A stretch of DNA of 64,000 nt from Pseudoalteromonas holothuriae (GTDB taxonomy: Bacteria; Pseudomonadota; Gammaproteobacteria; Enterobacterales; Alteromonadaceae): assembly GCF_945859825.1 (NCBI RefSeq), contig NZ_CAMAPC010000007.1, positions 62,001 through 126,000 of the forward strand, given 5' to 3'. Below the pieces are notes generated by a model. It was not told the DNA's origin. It searched no databases and saw only the letters and a program-made list of their open reading frames with translations. Shown here piece by piece: positions 29,060 through 38,535 of this stretch. Within the stretch, counting starts at the first letter, position 1. Every line of letters begins with the position of its first letter. A program made the translations under genes and the position numbers.

Positions 29060-29941
29060 TTACCAAGATATTTCAGGACCTACAGGGATAATACGGTATG
29101 GATTAATATGCTTGTGAGAAAAGTAGTAATGCTCTTTCATATACTCTAAATCAATTGTCTCTCTTACCTTGGGGATCGCAATTAAATCCAGCATGTATCG
29201 ATATAGATGCTTAAACGATTTGAGTTGTTTCTTATTTGCCTTAAAGTGGACTTCATAGACAGCTTCAAAACGTACTAAAGAGGGTAGTAAAAACAAGTCA
29301 GATAAAGTCAGTTCATCACCGTGTAAATAGTGAGAATTACCTAATCTGTCATTTAATTGCTCAAGTGCATCAAATAGCACTTCGCTAGCCGCATCGTAAA
29401 GTGCTTGCCCTGTTGCAAATCCCACATGATATACTTTTCGATTCACATTGATGTGTAACCAATCATTTAGTAACGCTATTTTTTCTTTTAGATTTTCAGG
29501 AACAAGTTCAATGGGGTTTTTTGCCAAAGGTAACCAGGTTGTCGCGAATTCCATAGCCATTGAAGATGAGTCACCCCCTACGATATTGTTTTGATGTTTA
29601 TCCCAAAGAACGGGCACTGTAACTCTTCCAGAGTAATTTGGGTTTGCTCGTTGGTATAACTCAACCAAACTGTCAGTATTATTCACTACATCTGGGTTTT
29701 CACTATCAAATAACCAACCGTCATCATAACGTTTTGCAGCAACAGAAGATGTGCTAATAACATGATCTAACCCCAGCAAATTAATGACCAAATAAGGACG
29801 ATGGGCAAAAGGACATGCGTAAGACATGTATAAATGATATCTACCAGCTTCCGCAATTTCAGGCAGATGAAAACTATCTTCTTTTGCTAATGCAGAAACA
29901 TCTTTGTTTGGAAACCATTTTCCATTTTCTAATACTGCCAT
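29060..29941 (-). CDS. Glutathionyl-hydroquinone reductase (xi-class glutathione transferase)
   Basis: 293 residues. The N-terminal thioredoxin-like half has the active cysteine at 43 in SYACPFAHRPYL, and the C-terminal helical half is GST-like (GDELTLSDLFLLPSLVRFE). Length and the C-P-F/W-A-H-R motif match YqjG/PcpF, which strip glutathione from glutathionyl-hydroquinones. It lies next to dps and an FMN reductase, so a quinone or electrophile defence role fits. Confidence 0.88.
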   Translation of the reverse strand: MAVLENGKWFPNKDVSALAKEDSFHLPEIAEAGRYHLYMSYACPFAHRPYLVINLLGLDHVISTSSVAAKRYDDGWLFDSENPDVVNNTDSLVELYQRANPNYSGRVTVPVLWDKHQNNIVGGDSSSMAMEFATTWLPLAKNPIELVPENLKEKIALLNDWLHINVNRKVYHVGFATGQALYDAASEVLFDALEQLNDRLGNSHYLHGDELTLSDLFLLPSLVRFEAVYEVHFKANKKQLKSFKHLYRYMLDLIAIPKVRETIDLEYMKEHYYFSHKHINPYRIIPVGPEISW

Positions 29942-30015
29942 AGGTAGCTCCTATTGAAATTATTAGGTCCAGAAATAAAAGCGCTAACCCTTAAATATAT
30001 CAGCGCATTCCATAG

Positions 30016-30480
30016 TTAACGCATTGAACGTAGCATCCAAGCAGTCTTTTCATGTATTCGCATACGGTCTGACACTAAAGATACTGAAGATTCATCATCA
30101 CCATCCTGTGCTAACGCTAGGACTTCGCGGCATGTTTTTATTACTTGTTCATGGCTACGCGTTAATATTGAGACCATCTCATTTGCTGCTGGCACTCCAT
30201 CAATTTCATCAATTGAACTTAGTGACGAAAATGCCTTATAGGTGCCAGGAGCTGCCTCACCGAGTGTTATGATACGCTCGGCAATATCATCTACTGCAAA
30301 GGCCAGTTCATCGTATTGCTCTTCAAACATTAAATGTAGCTCTCTAAATTGAAGGCCTGTTACATTCCAGTGAAAGTTATGAGTTTGTAGATAAAGCGTA
30401 TATGAATCAGCCAATAAACGCTTTAACGCTTCGCTAATATTCACTCTGTCTTGCTCTTTAATACCAATATCAATAGTCAT
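30016..30480 (-). CDS. dps: Dps family DNA-protection ferritin
   Basis: 154 residues from the ATG at 30480, which has GGAGAAAT upstream; the open frame extends to 30513, overlapping the previous gene. Ferroxidase residues typical of Dps are visible: [15 protein letters not shown] and the inter-subunit [11 protein letters not shown]. Dps binds DNA, oxidises iron with peroxide and stores it as ferric core. It follows the FMN reductase gene with only 10 bases between, so co-transcription is likely. Confidence 0.93.
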   Translation of the reverse strand: MTIDIGIKEQDRVNISEALKRLLADSYTLYLQTHNFHWNVTGLQFRELHLMFEEQYDELAFAVDDIAERIITLGEAAPGTYKAFSSLSSIDEIDGVPAANEMVSILTRSHEQVIKTCREVLALAQDGDDESSVSLVSDRMRIHEKTAWMLRSMR

Positions 30481-30490
30481 TTTATTTCTC

Positions 30491-31030
30491 CTATAATGTT
30501 GCTTCAAATGCACTGACCGTAGCTGTTAATTCTTTATCTGTTTCTGGGGTAAACTTTCCATTGAGAAATTTTTCATGATAACTACCTAGGCTATAAGTTC
30601 CTTTAACATCGCCTCCCCACCAAGGCATTAACTCCTTCATTGCCTTAATGTTGGTGGCACCACCTGCTTCACCTGGCGATGTACTTACTAGTAATACTGG
30701 TTTCTTAGTCTCCCCAAAAAAGGGTTGACCTGGCTCAGTAGCGCGACTTAGCCAGTCAATAATATTTTTCAAAAATGCAGGCATGGAACCATTGTGCTCA
30801 GGTGATGCAATGATTAACGCGTCATGCTCTATCAGAACTTGTCTTAATTTTTTTACTTCTTCAGGGAGTCCTTGTACTTCAATATCAATGCTGTAAATAG
30901 GCAGAGGGAAATTATTCAAGTCAATAACGGTTACCTCATGTTTAGTTACTTTGCTAGCAGTAATATCTATCAAGTTTTGGTGAATCGATTGGCTATGGTT
31001 GCTGCCAGAAAATGCGAGTATCTTTTTCAT
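30491..31030 (-). CDS. NADPH-dependent FMN reductase (chromate/quinone reductase-like)
   Basis: 179 residues, flavodoxin-like fold. The phosphate loop [12 protein letters not shown] (residues 6-17) and the flavin motif [19 protein letters not shown] are those of the NADPH-dependent FMN reductase family (ChrR, YieF, azoreductases). It is the first gene of the minus-strand redox set and divergent from a LysR regulator, the standard arrangement for a regulator and its target. Confidence 0.88.
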   Translation of the reverse strand: MKKILAFSGSNHSQSIHQNLIDITASKVTKHEVTVIDLNNFPLPIYSIDIEVQGLPEEVKKLRQVLIEHDALIIASPEHNGSMPAFLKNIIDWLSRATEPGQPFFGETKKPVLLVSTSPGEAGGATNIKAMKELMPWWGGDVKGTYSLGSYHEKFLNGKFTPETDKELTATVSAFEATL

Positions 31031-31142
31031 GAGTATTCCTTAATATTTTGAGGCGCCATATTCTGTAGAGCCTCGTCATGTTGATGACAGTAAAGGTAGC
31101 TCACAACATTCTGTAGATAAACATTACTTTGGTGGTATCATA

Positions 31143-31159
31143 GTTCACCTATAGTGAAC
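31143..31159. promoter_or_regulatory. LysR operator candidate GTTCAC-N5-GTGAAC
   Basis: GTTCACCTATAGTGAAC is a perfect 6-bp inverted repeat with 5-base spacing and contains the T-N11-A LysR signature. It lies 23 bases before the LysR ATG in the divergent promoter with the FMN reductase operon. A near copy is at 37067-37083. Confidence 0.7.
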
Positions 31160-31181
31160 AATTATAGGATGATGCAAGAGG

Positions 31182-32072
31182 ATGGATAAGTTAAGAGCTA
31201 TTACAGTATTTAGACGTGTTATTGAATTAGGTAGCTTCAAGGCTGCAGCTGAAGATATGGCATTGTCAAAGGCAGCTATTAGTAAAAACATCAATGAACT
31301 TGAAGATTACCTTGAAACGCCGCTAATTAATCGTACAACCAGAAAAATGCATATAACGGAAAGCGGTCAGCTTTATTATGAGCATATTCGTACAATTTTG
31401 GATGATCTGTCAAACGCTGACTTATCTATAATAGAGTCTTCAAACCACCTTAGAGGAACAATAAAAGTAAGTATTCCTATGACCTTCGGTGTATTGCAAA
31501 TCAACCCTGCAATTTGTGAGTTTATGCGGTTAAACCCCGAAATATCAATCGAAATTATAATGGTTGATGAGTATCTCGATTTAGTTAAAAACGGTTTAGA
31601 TGTTGCCTTACGTGGTGGTGGTAACTTAAAGAACTCAACTATTAAATCTCGAAAATTATTAGATTTACCACGTATATTATGTGCATCGCCCGATTATCTT
31701 GAACATGCAGGGAAACTAGATAGCCCAAGTGATCTGCATGATCATAATTGCCTTGTTTACAGCCTATCTTCATCACCTAGGCATTGGGTGTTTCGCAAAG
31801 ACGGTAAAGTTCAAGTAGTCGACTTATCACCAGGCACTTATGTGGTTAATAACGGATTAGCTTTAAAGCAAGCAGCACTCGCAGGCTTAGGGGTAATGCT
31901 AACACCTGAATTATTTGTTCGACGTGAAATTAAAGTGGGGGAGCTTATCAACCTATCACCAGATTGGCAAGCGGAGAGCCATTCACTGTACGCAGTTTAC
32001 CCGTATCATAAGGAGCAATCGCAGAAGGTTCGTATTTTTATTGATTTTCTTGTGGAATATTTTAAAAAATAG
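31182..32072 (+). CDS. LysR family transcriptional regulator
   Basis: 296 residues. The N-terminal winged helix-turn-helix (FRRVIELGSFKAAAEDMALS, then KAAISKNINELEDYL) is followed by a periplasmic-binding-protein-like effector domain (SPSDLHDHNCLVYS, DGLALKQAAL-type region near 225). It most resembles the large CrgA/QseD-like group. It is divergent from the FMN reductase-dps-GHR-dsbA set, with the operator above between them, so it likely controls that set and itself. Effector unknown. Confidence 0.88.
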   Translation: MDKLRAITVFRRVIELGSFKAAAEDMALSKAAISKNINELEDYLETPLINRTTRKMHITESGQLYYEHIRTILDDLSNADLSIIESSNHLRGTIKVSIPMTFGVLQINPAICEFMRLNPEISIEIIMVDEYLDLVKNGLDVALRGGGNLKNSTIKSRKLLDLPRILCASPDYLEHAGKLDSPSDLHDHNCLVYSLSSSPRHWVFRKDGKVQVVDLSPGTYVVNNGLALKQAALAGLGVMLTPELFVRREIKVGELINLSPDWQAESHSLYAVYPYHKEQSQKVRIFIDFLVEYFKK

Positions 32073-32120
32073 AAAGTCTATACAGCCTGAATGTAATTAG
32101 CTGTAAGCTAAATGCCAGAA

Positions 32121-32303
32121 TTAATATTCATCATGGTAAACAATAATACGTGCAAATATTTCAAATTGTTTGTTTCCGATTTCCTCATTAACCAAGAGAT
32201 GAAGCCGTTTAGCTCCTTCGATATTGATCCCACCACTTGGGTAAACAATTGAAATATTGCCATTCCATATAAGTCCTATATCACCATGTGCATTAAACTT
32301 CAT
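32121..32303 (-). CDS. Short hypothetical protein, possibly truncated
   Basis: About 60 residues from the ATG at 32303 (MKFNAHGDIGLIWNGNISIV); the frame is open to 32354. The start looks like that of small soluble proteins of about 130 residues with an N-terminal beta meander, but this one ends early at a TAA just before the LysR gene, so it may be a fragment. No ribosome binding site or motif is convincing. It is between convergent LysR and the Kef gene. Confidence 0.3.
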   Translation of the reverse strand: MKFNAHGDIGLIWNGNISIVYPSGGINIEGAKRLHLLVNEEIGNKQFEIFARIIVYHDEY

Positions 32304-32393
32304 AAAATACCATCGGCAATAGGTACGTTGAGTGACGCACTTACATAATAACATTGATTCTCAATCATCATGAAAGATTGCGCCACTTAATGA

Positions 32394-34232
32394 TCAATTT
32401 TCATTTAGTGATTGCTTTTGGCATGTATTTAAGTTTTTTTGTCCTATTTGATCACGTTGTAAAACTTGCTTTAAATCTTCACTACGTTGCTTAACAGCAA
32501 CACCATAACTTTTATCATCACCCCACTTATCAGCAAGCAGTGTCATCGACTCCATATCATGGTCAGTAAACAGTTTGCCTGCTCGTATCGCATGCTCTTT
32601 TTCGTTACCAAGTAACTTTAGCGCTTCAACGCCTAAATTAATGGCTGAGTCAAAGGTTTCTCGCTTAAAGCTTGTTACACCAAGTTTCATTAGCTCGTAA
32701 GCATGGCGTCGGTCTATTGCTCGTGCAAGAATTTTTAGGTTTGGATAATGCTTATGAGCTAGCTCAATAATATCTAGTGTTTTATCGCGTTCATCAACAG
32801 CAACAACAAGCAATTGTGCTTCTTTAGCTCCTGCGGCTTCAAGTAGGCTTTGCCTAGCTGCATCACCATAAAAAACGGTATGACCGTAGCGCCTGAGCAA
32901 GTCAACTTGGCTGGGGCTATGATCAAGAATTGATAAATGATAGCCCTGTGCAGTCAATAGCCGTCCGATTATTTGACCAAAGCGTCCGTAACCAGCAACA
33001 ATAACATTTTTAGTTGGTTCTAGATCTTTAACTGAATCAAATTCTGGTGGTGCAGCCGTTAGTCTAGTTAATGATTTTTCATACATCATTAAGAGCAACG
33101 GCGCGCACAGCATGGAAATGGCGACAATTAAGGTAATTAATTTGGTCTGTTCAGGCGAGGTAATTACTAAGCTACCTGTCAGTGAAAGCAAGACAAAGGC
33201 GAATTCACCACCTTGGGCCAAAGCCAAAGTAAATAATAATTTTTGACCGCCTTTCATCTTAAACAAATGTGCTAACACGAAAAGCACTAATGCTTTGATA
33301 GCAATAAGCCCTATAACAGACGTGGTAACAATGGTAATTTTATCAAAGAGTAATGGGAAATCTATTGAAGCTCCGACCGTGATAAAGAACAGTCCAAGCA
33401 GTAAACCTTTGAATGGCTCAATATCCACTTCAAGCTCATGCCTAAATTCACTTTCAGCTAAAACAACACCAGCTAAAAATGTACCTAGCGCAGGTGATAG
33501 CCCTATCTTTTCCATAATCAGAGCAATGGCAATGACCAATAATAAAGCGGTAATGGTAAATATTTCTCGTAGTCGTGTTTCTGCAATGTAACGAAATAAT
33601 GGCGATGATATATATTTGCCCGCAAGTATAATGACTGCAATTACAGCGAGAGAAATGAGTACCTGACCATAGACAGGAAAATGCGCGATAAGATTATGAC
33701 TTGAAGCTTTTGTTGAGGTTAATCCTTGAAATGCAAGTAGTGGTAGCACAGCAAGAATAGGGATAACGGCAATATCTTGAAAAAGCAGAACAGAGAAAGC
33801 ATTTTGCCCCGCATCTTGCTTGATCCAGCCCTTTTCAGTTAACGTCTGTAAAACAATAGCCGTTGAAGATAGTGCTAGCATTAGCCCAACCGCCAAAGCT
33901 GTTTGCCAAGGCAAATCGAATAAGAAAAAACAAACCGCAAAAATAATAGCGCTTGTCGCTAAAACTTGTAAACCACCCAAACCAAGAATTGAGTGTCTTA
34001 ACTTCCATAATCTCGCGGGTTGTAATTCCAAACCAACAAGAAACAGCATCATAACAACACCAAATTCAGCAAAATGCATGACACTTGTTTGATCGCCAAC
34101 TAACCCTAATAAATTAGGACTAATCAATATCCCCGCCAACAAATAACCTAAAACAGAGCCTAAGCCCAACCTTTTTGCTACAGGTACAGCAACAATGGCT
34201 GCAACTAAGTAAATAACCGCTGTTTCTAACAT
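32394..34232 (-). CDS. Kef-type potassium/proton antiporter (CPA2 family)
   Basis: 612 residues. About 12 hydrophobic segments form the Na+/H+ exchanger domain (residues 1-385), then an RCK/TrkA-N nucleotide-binding domain (VIVAGYGRFGQIIGRLLTAQ near 405) and a short C-terminal tail. The layout matches KefB/KefC, glutathione-gated K+ efflux systems that acidify the cell during electrophile attack. No KefF/KefG ancillary gene is adjacent. It sits next to katA and near the quinone-defence genes, which suits that role. Confidence 0.88.
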   Translation of the reverse strand: MLETAVIYLVAAIVAVPVAKRLGLGSVLGYLLAGILISPNLLGLVGDQTSVMHFAEFGVVMMLFLVGLELQPARLWKLRHSILGLGGLQVLATSAIIFAVCFFLFDLPWQTALAVGLMLALSSTAIVLQTLTEKGWIKQDAGQNAFSVLLFQDIAVIPILAVLPLLAFQGLTSTKASSHNLIAHFPVYGQVLISLAVIAVIILAGKYISSPLFRYIAETRLREIFTITALLLVIAIALIMEKIGLSPALGTFLAGVVLAESEFRHELEVDIEPFKGLLLGLFFITVGASIDFPLLFDKITIVTTSVIGLIAIKALVLFVLAHLFKMKGGQKLLFTLALAQGGEFAFVLLSLTGSLVITSPEQTKLITLIVAISMLCAPLLLMMYEKSLTRLTAAPPEFDSVKDLEPTKNVIVAGYGRFGQIIGRLLTAQGYHLSILDHSPSQVDLLRRYGHTVFYGDAARQSLLEAAGAKEAQLLVVAVDERDKTLDIIELAHKHYPNLKILARAIDRRHAYELMKLGVTSFKRETFDSAINLGVEALKLLGNEKEHAIRAGKLFTDHDMESMTLLADKWGDDKSYGVAVKQRSEDLKQVLQRDQIGQKNLNTCQKQSLNEN

Positions 34233-34316
34233 GATGATAAAACTCTCCCTTTGGATAATTGGTCACTACACATTTAACGCGTGGCCAATTTCGATTCTCG
34301 TAAATTTTGGCTCTGT

Positions 34317-35766
34317 TTAACTTCCTAATAGCTCGACATCTAATCCAATAGCAGCAGCAATACCTTTACCATAAGCCTTATCCGCTTGATAACAATGTCT
34401 TGCATGACGTAATTGAATTTCCTGCGGTACACCATGGATAGATCTGGCCGTATTGCTAAATAAGGCTTGCTGCTGCTCTTCACTCATCAACCTAAACAGA
34501 TCACTAGGTTGTGTGAAGTGATCATTGTCTGGATGTTGATGCTTATCCGCATAACCTTCCAGCTTCAACGGAGGCTCTGCAAAGTCAGGTTGCTCTGTCC
34601 ATTTATTTTGGTCACTTGGGCTATACCCTAGGGTCGCACCATGATTTCCATCAGTTCTAATCATGCCATCACGGTGAAAGCTATTTACTGGACATCTTGG
34701 GGCATTCACAGGGATTGCATTGTGATTTACACCTAAACGGTAACGTTGCGCATCACCGTATGAAAACAGACGGCCTTGCAGCATTTTGTCAGGTGAAAAG
34801 CTTATACCCGGTACTACATTGGCGGGATTAAATGCTGACTGCTCGACCTCTGCAAAAAAATTTTCAGGATTTTTATTGAGTTCCATAACACCTACTTCAA
34901 TTAATGGATAATCTTTGTGAGGCCATACTTTTGTTAAATCAAAAGGATCGTAAGACACTTTTGCAGCACCTGATTCAGGCATTATTTGAACTTTCAATGT
35001 CCATTTAGGAAAACCACCGCTTTCAATGCTTGCAAATAAATCTCGTTGATGGCTCTCTCTGCCTTTACCTACAACTTGTTGAGCTTCGTTGTCGGTGAGA
35101 TTTTTAATGCCTTGCTGTGATTTGCAATGAAATTTAACCCAAAACCGCTCATTTTTGGCGTTAATAAAACTGAAAGTATGGCTGCCAAATCCGTGCATAT
35201 GCCTATACGTAGCAGGCAAACCTCTATCACTCATCACAATAGTAATTTGATGTAGTGCCTCTGGTAGTGACGTCCAAAAATCCCAATTATTTTTAGCTCT
35301 GCGCATGTTGGTTTTTGGATCACGCTTAACCGCATGATTCAAATCTGGAAACTTGATAGGGTCTCTTAGAAAAAAAACTGGGGTATTGTTACCAACTAAA
35401 TCCCAGTTCCCTTGTTCTGTATAGAACTTTAACGCAAAACCTCTAATATCTCTCTGCATCGGCGGCTCCGCGCTCTCCTGCAACGGTGGTAAAACGCGCA
35501 AACAGCTCTGTTGTTTTACCAACTTCTGAGAATAGTTTTGCTTTGGTATATTCAGTAATATCATGAGTGACGGTGAAGGTTCCGTATGCACCGGGGCCTT
35601 TCGCGTGCATTCTGCATTCAGGTATTACCTCCCTGTCAAAATGGGCTAATTTCTCCAAATACCAAACATCTTGTAATAATTGAGGCCCATTTTGTCCTGC
35701 CGTCATTACGTTTTCATTATTTGATACTGGACAGCCTGACGCCGTTGTTAGTTTCTTCTTATCCAT
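34317..35766 (-). pseudogene. katA: Catalase (clade 3 type) interrupted by a frameshift
   Basis: Two overlapping frames give one catalase. The first (start 35766) carries the N terminus with the distal histidine ([12 protein letters not shown]) and ends [11 protein letters not shown]-stop; the second continues as [14 protein letters not shown] through the asparagine region [15 protein letters not shown]-like FGSHTFSF and the proximal haem tyrosine [13 protein letters not shown] to the end. The junction is at TCTCTCT (35449-35455 on the plus strand); a fourth AG dinucleotide would restore ADAERDIRG. Total length would be about 480 residues, normal for the family. It may be a true mutation, slippage-switchable, or a sequencing error. 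Confidence 0.85.
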
Positions 35767-35877
35767 CTGATTTTCCTAATATTAACGTATTTAGTATGCT
35801 TCTAGTCAAATTCTCTTAAGCGATACCTTATCCAATAGCATAAGTTACAATTTTCGGTTGCATGACGCTCTCCAAAC

Positions 35878-36795
35878 TTAATCTGTAGCAGCCATCATAT
35901 GGTTTTTAATCGCATTGCTTTGGGCTTGAAATTGCAATACGATTGTTGCTGTCAACGACAACAACATGCCAGGAACTACAATATAAGGTATGCTTTTCCC
36001 TTCTATAAAAAACATTAGAAAAGCAACAAATACAGGGCTTAAATAGATATAAGCCATGACCTTTTTAGGGCCTAGTATTACCGTTGTTTTTTGAATGATT
36101 AACGTTGATGCTAGCGTTGCAAACAATGCTAAATATCCCATATGTAACCATAGATTTGATTGCAATAAATGCCACTGAAGAGGCTGATTAAAAATAAGTA
36201 GTGCGAGTAACATCCACAGAGCGCCACCTACTAATGTACAAAAGACAATAACAAACATTTGATCTCCTCTATAAAGCAGTTTCATAGAAATTGAGAAGCA
36301 CACCATAGCAATACAGCCTGCTAAAAATAGCGCATCACCACTATTGAGAGAAAAGGCTAACAACGCCTTGATATCTCCACCAAAGATAACCCAGCAGGTT
36401 CCTGCGGAACCGATGAGGTAAACAAGCAGCATTTTTTTAGTGATTCTTTCTTTGAAAACAAAAATGCTAAATAGGGCTGTGAGAAATGGTACTAGGGTGT
36501 ATAAAGTTCCCGTATTTAATGGCGTCGTTGTTTTTAACGCTTCAAACATACAGATGAAGAAAATAGCAAAGAATAAACTCATTATTAAACTTCTGGGTAG
36601 CGCTTTAATAATTTCTTTTCTGTACTGAACTTTAATCAATACAAAAGGTAATAATGCCGCAGCTGCTATAACAAACCTTAGTAACGTTAGTGAAAATGGA
36701 TTAATAACACCAGATAACTTTTCTGACGAAATAAACGAACCTGCGACGAATAGCGTAACCAACACCGCTAATAAATGGTACTTTAAATAGTTCAT
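35878..36795 (-). CDS. EamA/DMT family transporter
   Basis: 305 residues with ten hydrophobic segments in two five-helix EamA halves; the first half includes SEKLSGVINPFSLTLLRF and the second SGDALFLAGCIAMVCFSISM. These are inner-membrane drug/metabolite exporters, often for amino acids or toxic metabolites; substrate is not predictable. It stands alone, divergent from the secreted protein gene at 37189 across a 393-base region. Confidence 0.85.
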   Translation of the reverse strand: MNYLKYHLLAVLVTLFVAGSFISSEKLSGVINPFSLTLLRFVIAAAALLPFVLIKVQYRKEIIKALPRSLIMSLFFAIFFICMFEALKTTTPLNTGTLYTLVPFLTALFSIFVFKERITKKMLLVYLIGSAGTCWVIFGGDIKALLAFSLNSGDALFLAGCIAMVCFSISMKLLYRGDQMFVIVFCTLVGGALWMLLALLIFNQPLQWHLLQSNLWLHMGYLALFATLASTLIIQKTTVILGPKKVMAYIYLSPVFVAFLMFFIEGKSIPYIVVPGMLLSLTATIVLQFQAQSNAIKNHMMAATD

Positions 36796-37188
36796 ATAAA
36801 CCTGCTTTATAAGTAGTAAACGTGCTCACACAAGCGGCTTTGAATTCATATATTGCTAGAGACGTATAATGAAATAATCATTAGCGTAGTTGTGTTTAAA
36901 AAATTGATAAACACCATATTGGTGAATTGATAATTTACTTTCAGTAAACTTTGTAGTTAGTAAATAGTCATAAACACATGAGTATGAATAAACAGCTTTC
37001 ACTGGATTTACATCCAAACATCTTTACTATTGCAAATAATACAAAGCTTTCTCTTCATTATTAATTGTTTACTCACGGTGAACTGTAATTCCACTAGCTC
37101 ATTGTTTTTCTACTAAGCTGCATGACATAAACTTAATTTCGAAATTAAAGCTCATTGTTTTGACAGTCACAACTAGGAGACAAATGTC
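36796..37188. other. 393-base divergent regulatory region without a gene
   Basis: No credible reading frame. It holds several palindromes: CACCATATTGGTG at 36912-36924 flanked on both sides by ATTGATAA; ATTTACTTTCAGTAAAC at 36933-36949; and GTTTACTCACGGTGAAC at 37067-37083, which shares its arms with the LysR operator at 31143. The last lies about 105 bases before the plus-strand gene at 37189. Confidence 0.6.
37067..37083. promoter_or_regulatory. Second LysR-type operator candidate
   Basis: GTTTACTCACGGTGAAC has the same GTTYAC-N5-GTGAAC arms and spacing as the operator next to the LysR gene at 31182, with one arm mismatch. It suggests that this regulator, or a paralogue, controls the secreted protein gene or the DMT exporter. 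Confidence 0.5.
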
Positions 37189-37986
37189 ATGAGAAATTTA
37201 GCAAGTTTGGCACTTTCCGCAGTGCTCATAATCCTACCTTCAGCGCAAAGTTTTGCGAATACACCGGCAACTAAAGGGCTGCTTACGTTATCATATAGTG
37301 ACGGTAGACCTGATTCTAACGGGTTAAAAGATGTAAATGCCGCTTTGATGACAGTGGGTGTAAGAGTAAGTACCCTACCTTTACCAAAAGCCGCCACACC
37401 AATTCTTGAAGCGTCGAAAACAAGAGCCATAACAAAAGAAGAAAGTACAAAGCTAATTTCTCTTTTCTCTTTACACAGAGGGCAATTATTAGAGCAGATA
37501 GAAAAAGCTGGCCGTAAACCGGAAGCACACAGAGGTGGATTTTTATCTACTTCTGAAGTAGGCGTTGCTCCTTACCCAAAAGTTTACGACATGAAAGCGA
37601 TGACACCTGAAGTCGTTACTTACCTTCAAGAAAAATTTGGGAAATTACATGTCAACAGCGCTGAGAATGGTATGGGGATTGATGAAGTCATGACCATTGT
37701 ATCTGGTGGTCACTGGACTTGGTTTTTCGTATTACCTAACAATGTGATTGGAAAATTAACGTTAGGCCATGTAGATATTGGTGGTCAGGCATGGCGTATC
37801 AGTTATCCAGGCTTAGTGCCTCATGGCGGCTTCCTTGATTCAGATTATGGCTTAGTTGTGGCATACGCTCACGGCCCGAAGAACTTTGTGATGCGCTATG
37901 AAGAGCCTAGTGTAAAAGGTGCTGAAACACTTGGAACAAACTCTTGGATAGACCTTTCAGGTGAAAAACCAAAACTACTGAAGTAA
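37189..37986 (+). CDS. Secreted protein of unknown function
   Basis: 265 residues. A clear signal peptide (MRNLASLALSAVLIILPSAQ, then SFANTPA) and a good ribosome binding site (AGGAGACAAATGTC before the ATG). The mature part has a region rich in charged helices (residues 75-105) and a C-terminal beta-like part with HWTWFFVLPNN and YPGLVPHGGFLDSDYG. No cysteines, metal motif or known domain stand out. The operator-like palindrome upstream hints at LysR control with the stress genes. Function cannot be given. Confidence 0.7.
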   Translation: MRNLASLALSAVLIILPSAQSFANTPATKGLLTLSYSDGRPDSNGLKDVNAALMTVGVRVSTLPLPKAATPILEASKTRAITKEESTKLISLFSLHRGQLLEQIEKAGRKPEAHRGGFLSTSEVGVAPYPKVYDMKAMTPEVVTYLQEKFGKLHVNSAENGMGIDEVMTIVSGGHWTWFFVLPNNVIGKLTLGHVDIGGQAWRISYPGLVPHGGFLDSDYGLVVAYAHGPKNFVMRYEEPSVKGAETLGTNSWIDLSGEKPKLLK

Positions 37987-38108
37987 TTTAGAATCTTATC
38001 TAGGCGCTGCCATTACAGTGCCTCATATCATATTCATAACTAAATTTATCACTTTACAAAGCTTACTCACTGGAAATACGCAAGATAGCTTCTTAATGGT
38101 TTTAAACG

Positions 38109-38410
38109 TTACTTGGTTTCCTTGAGCAGGAGGGCACTGGCCTTTTTTAAGATCTCTTTTTCCATCCTGAGTTCTTTACTCTCCTTGCGTAGCCTTAACA
38201 ACTCAACTCGCTCATCCGCATTCAAGCAGACTCCAGACTCCAGACTCCAGACTGCTCAGTTTCAAACTTAGCTTGCCAGTTGTAAAGTAACTTATCTGTA
38301 ATGCCTAAAGACGCGGCTGCTGTGGGTACGCTGTAACCTTACTCGGTTACTAATGCCACAGCTTCTTGCTTAAACTCTGCTGTGTAATTTCTGGTTGGTC
38401 GTTTTGTCAT
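38109..38410 (-). pseudogene. Remnant of IS3-family transposase orfA
   Basis: The minus-strand frame from ATG at 38410 reads MTKRPTRNYTAEFKQEAVAL, then VTE, a TAA where the family has Gln, then GYSVPTAAASLGITDKLLYN and WQAKF. After a 7-base tandem expansion and a frameshift it continues as NADERVELLRLRKESKELR and ends ASALLLKETK-stop. This is a typical IS3-type OrfA (helix-turn-helix plus leucine zipper) with a nonsense codon, an insertion and a frameshift. No orfB or terminal inverted repeats were found; the rest of the 37987-38535 gap shows nothing else. Confidence 0.85.
38227..38254. repeat. 7-base tandem repeat (CAGACTC) x4 inside the IS remnant
   Basis: Three exact CAGACTC units and a fourth ending in G. 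The expansion interrupts the orfA frame and is probably a replication-slippage product in a gene no longer under selection. Confidence 0.9.
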
Positions 38411-38535
38411 TTAACACCTCAACAATTGGATTATATTCCATTATTAAAGTGTCCGGTTTAATTAAAGAAGTTCGCAACTCTTTGATAAAAATTACAAAAA
38501 ACAAGCCATTGTAGGTTTCTGTCTAAAAGTAAAAT

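Noticed and set aside
36978-37063. A 27-codon frame starting MSMNKQLSLDLHPN in the divergent region
   Set aside because: No ribosome binding site, no homology I recognise and it overlaps an area dense in palindromes; treated as non-coding.
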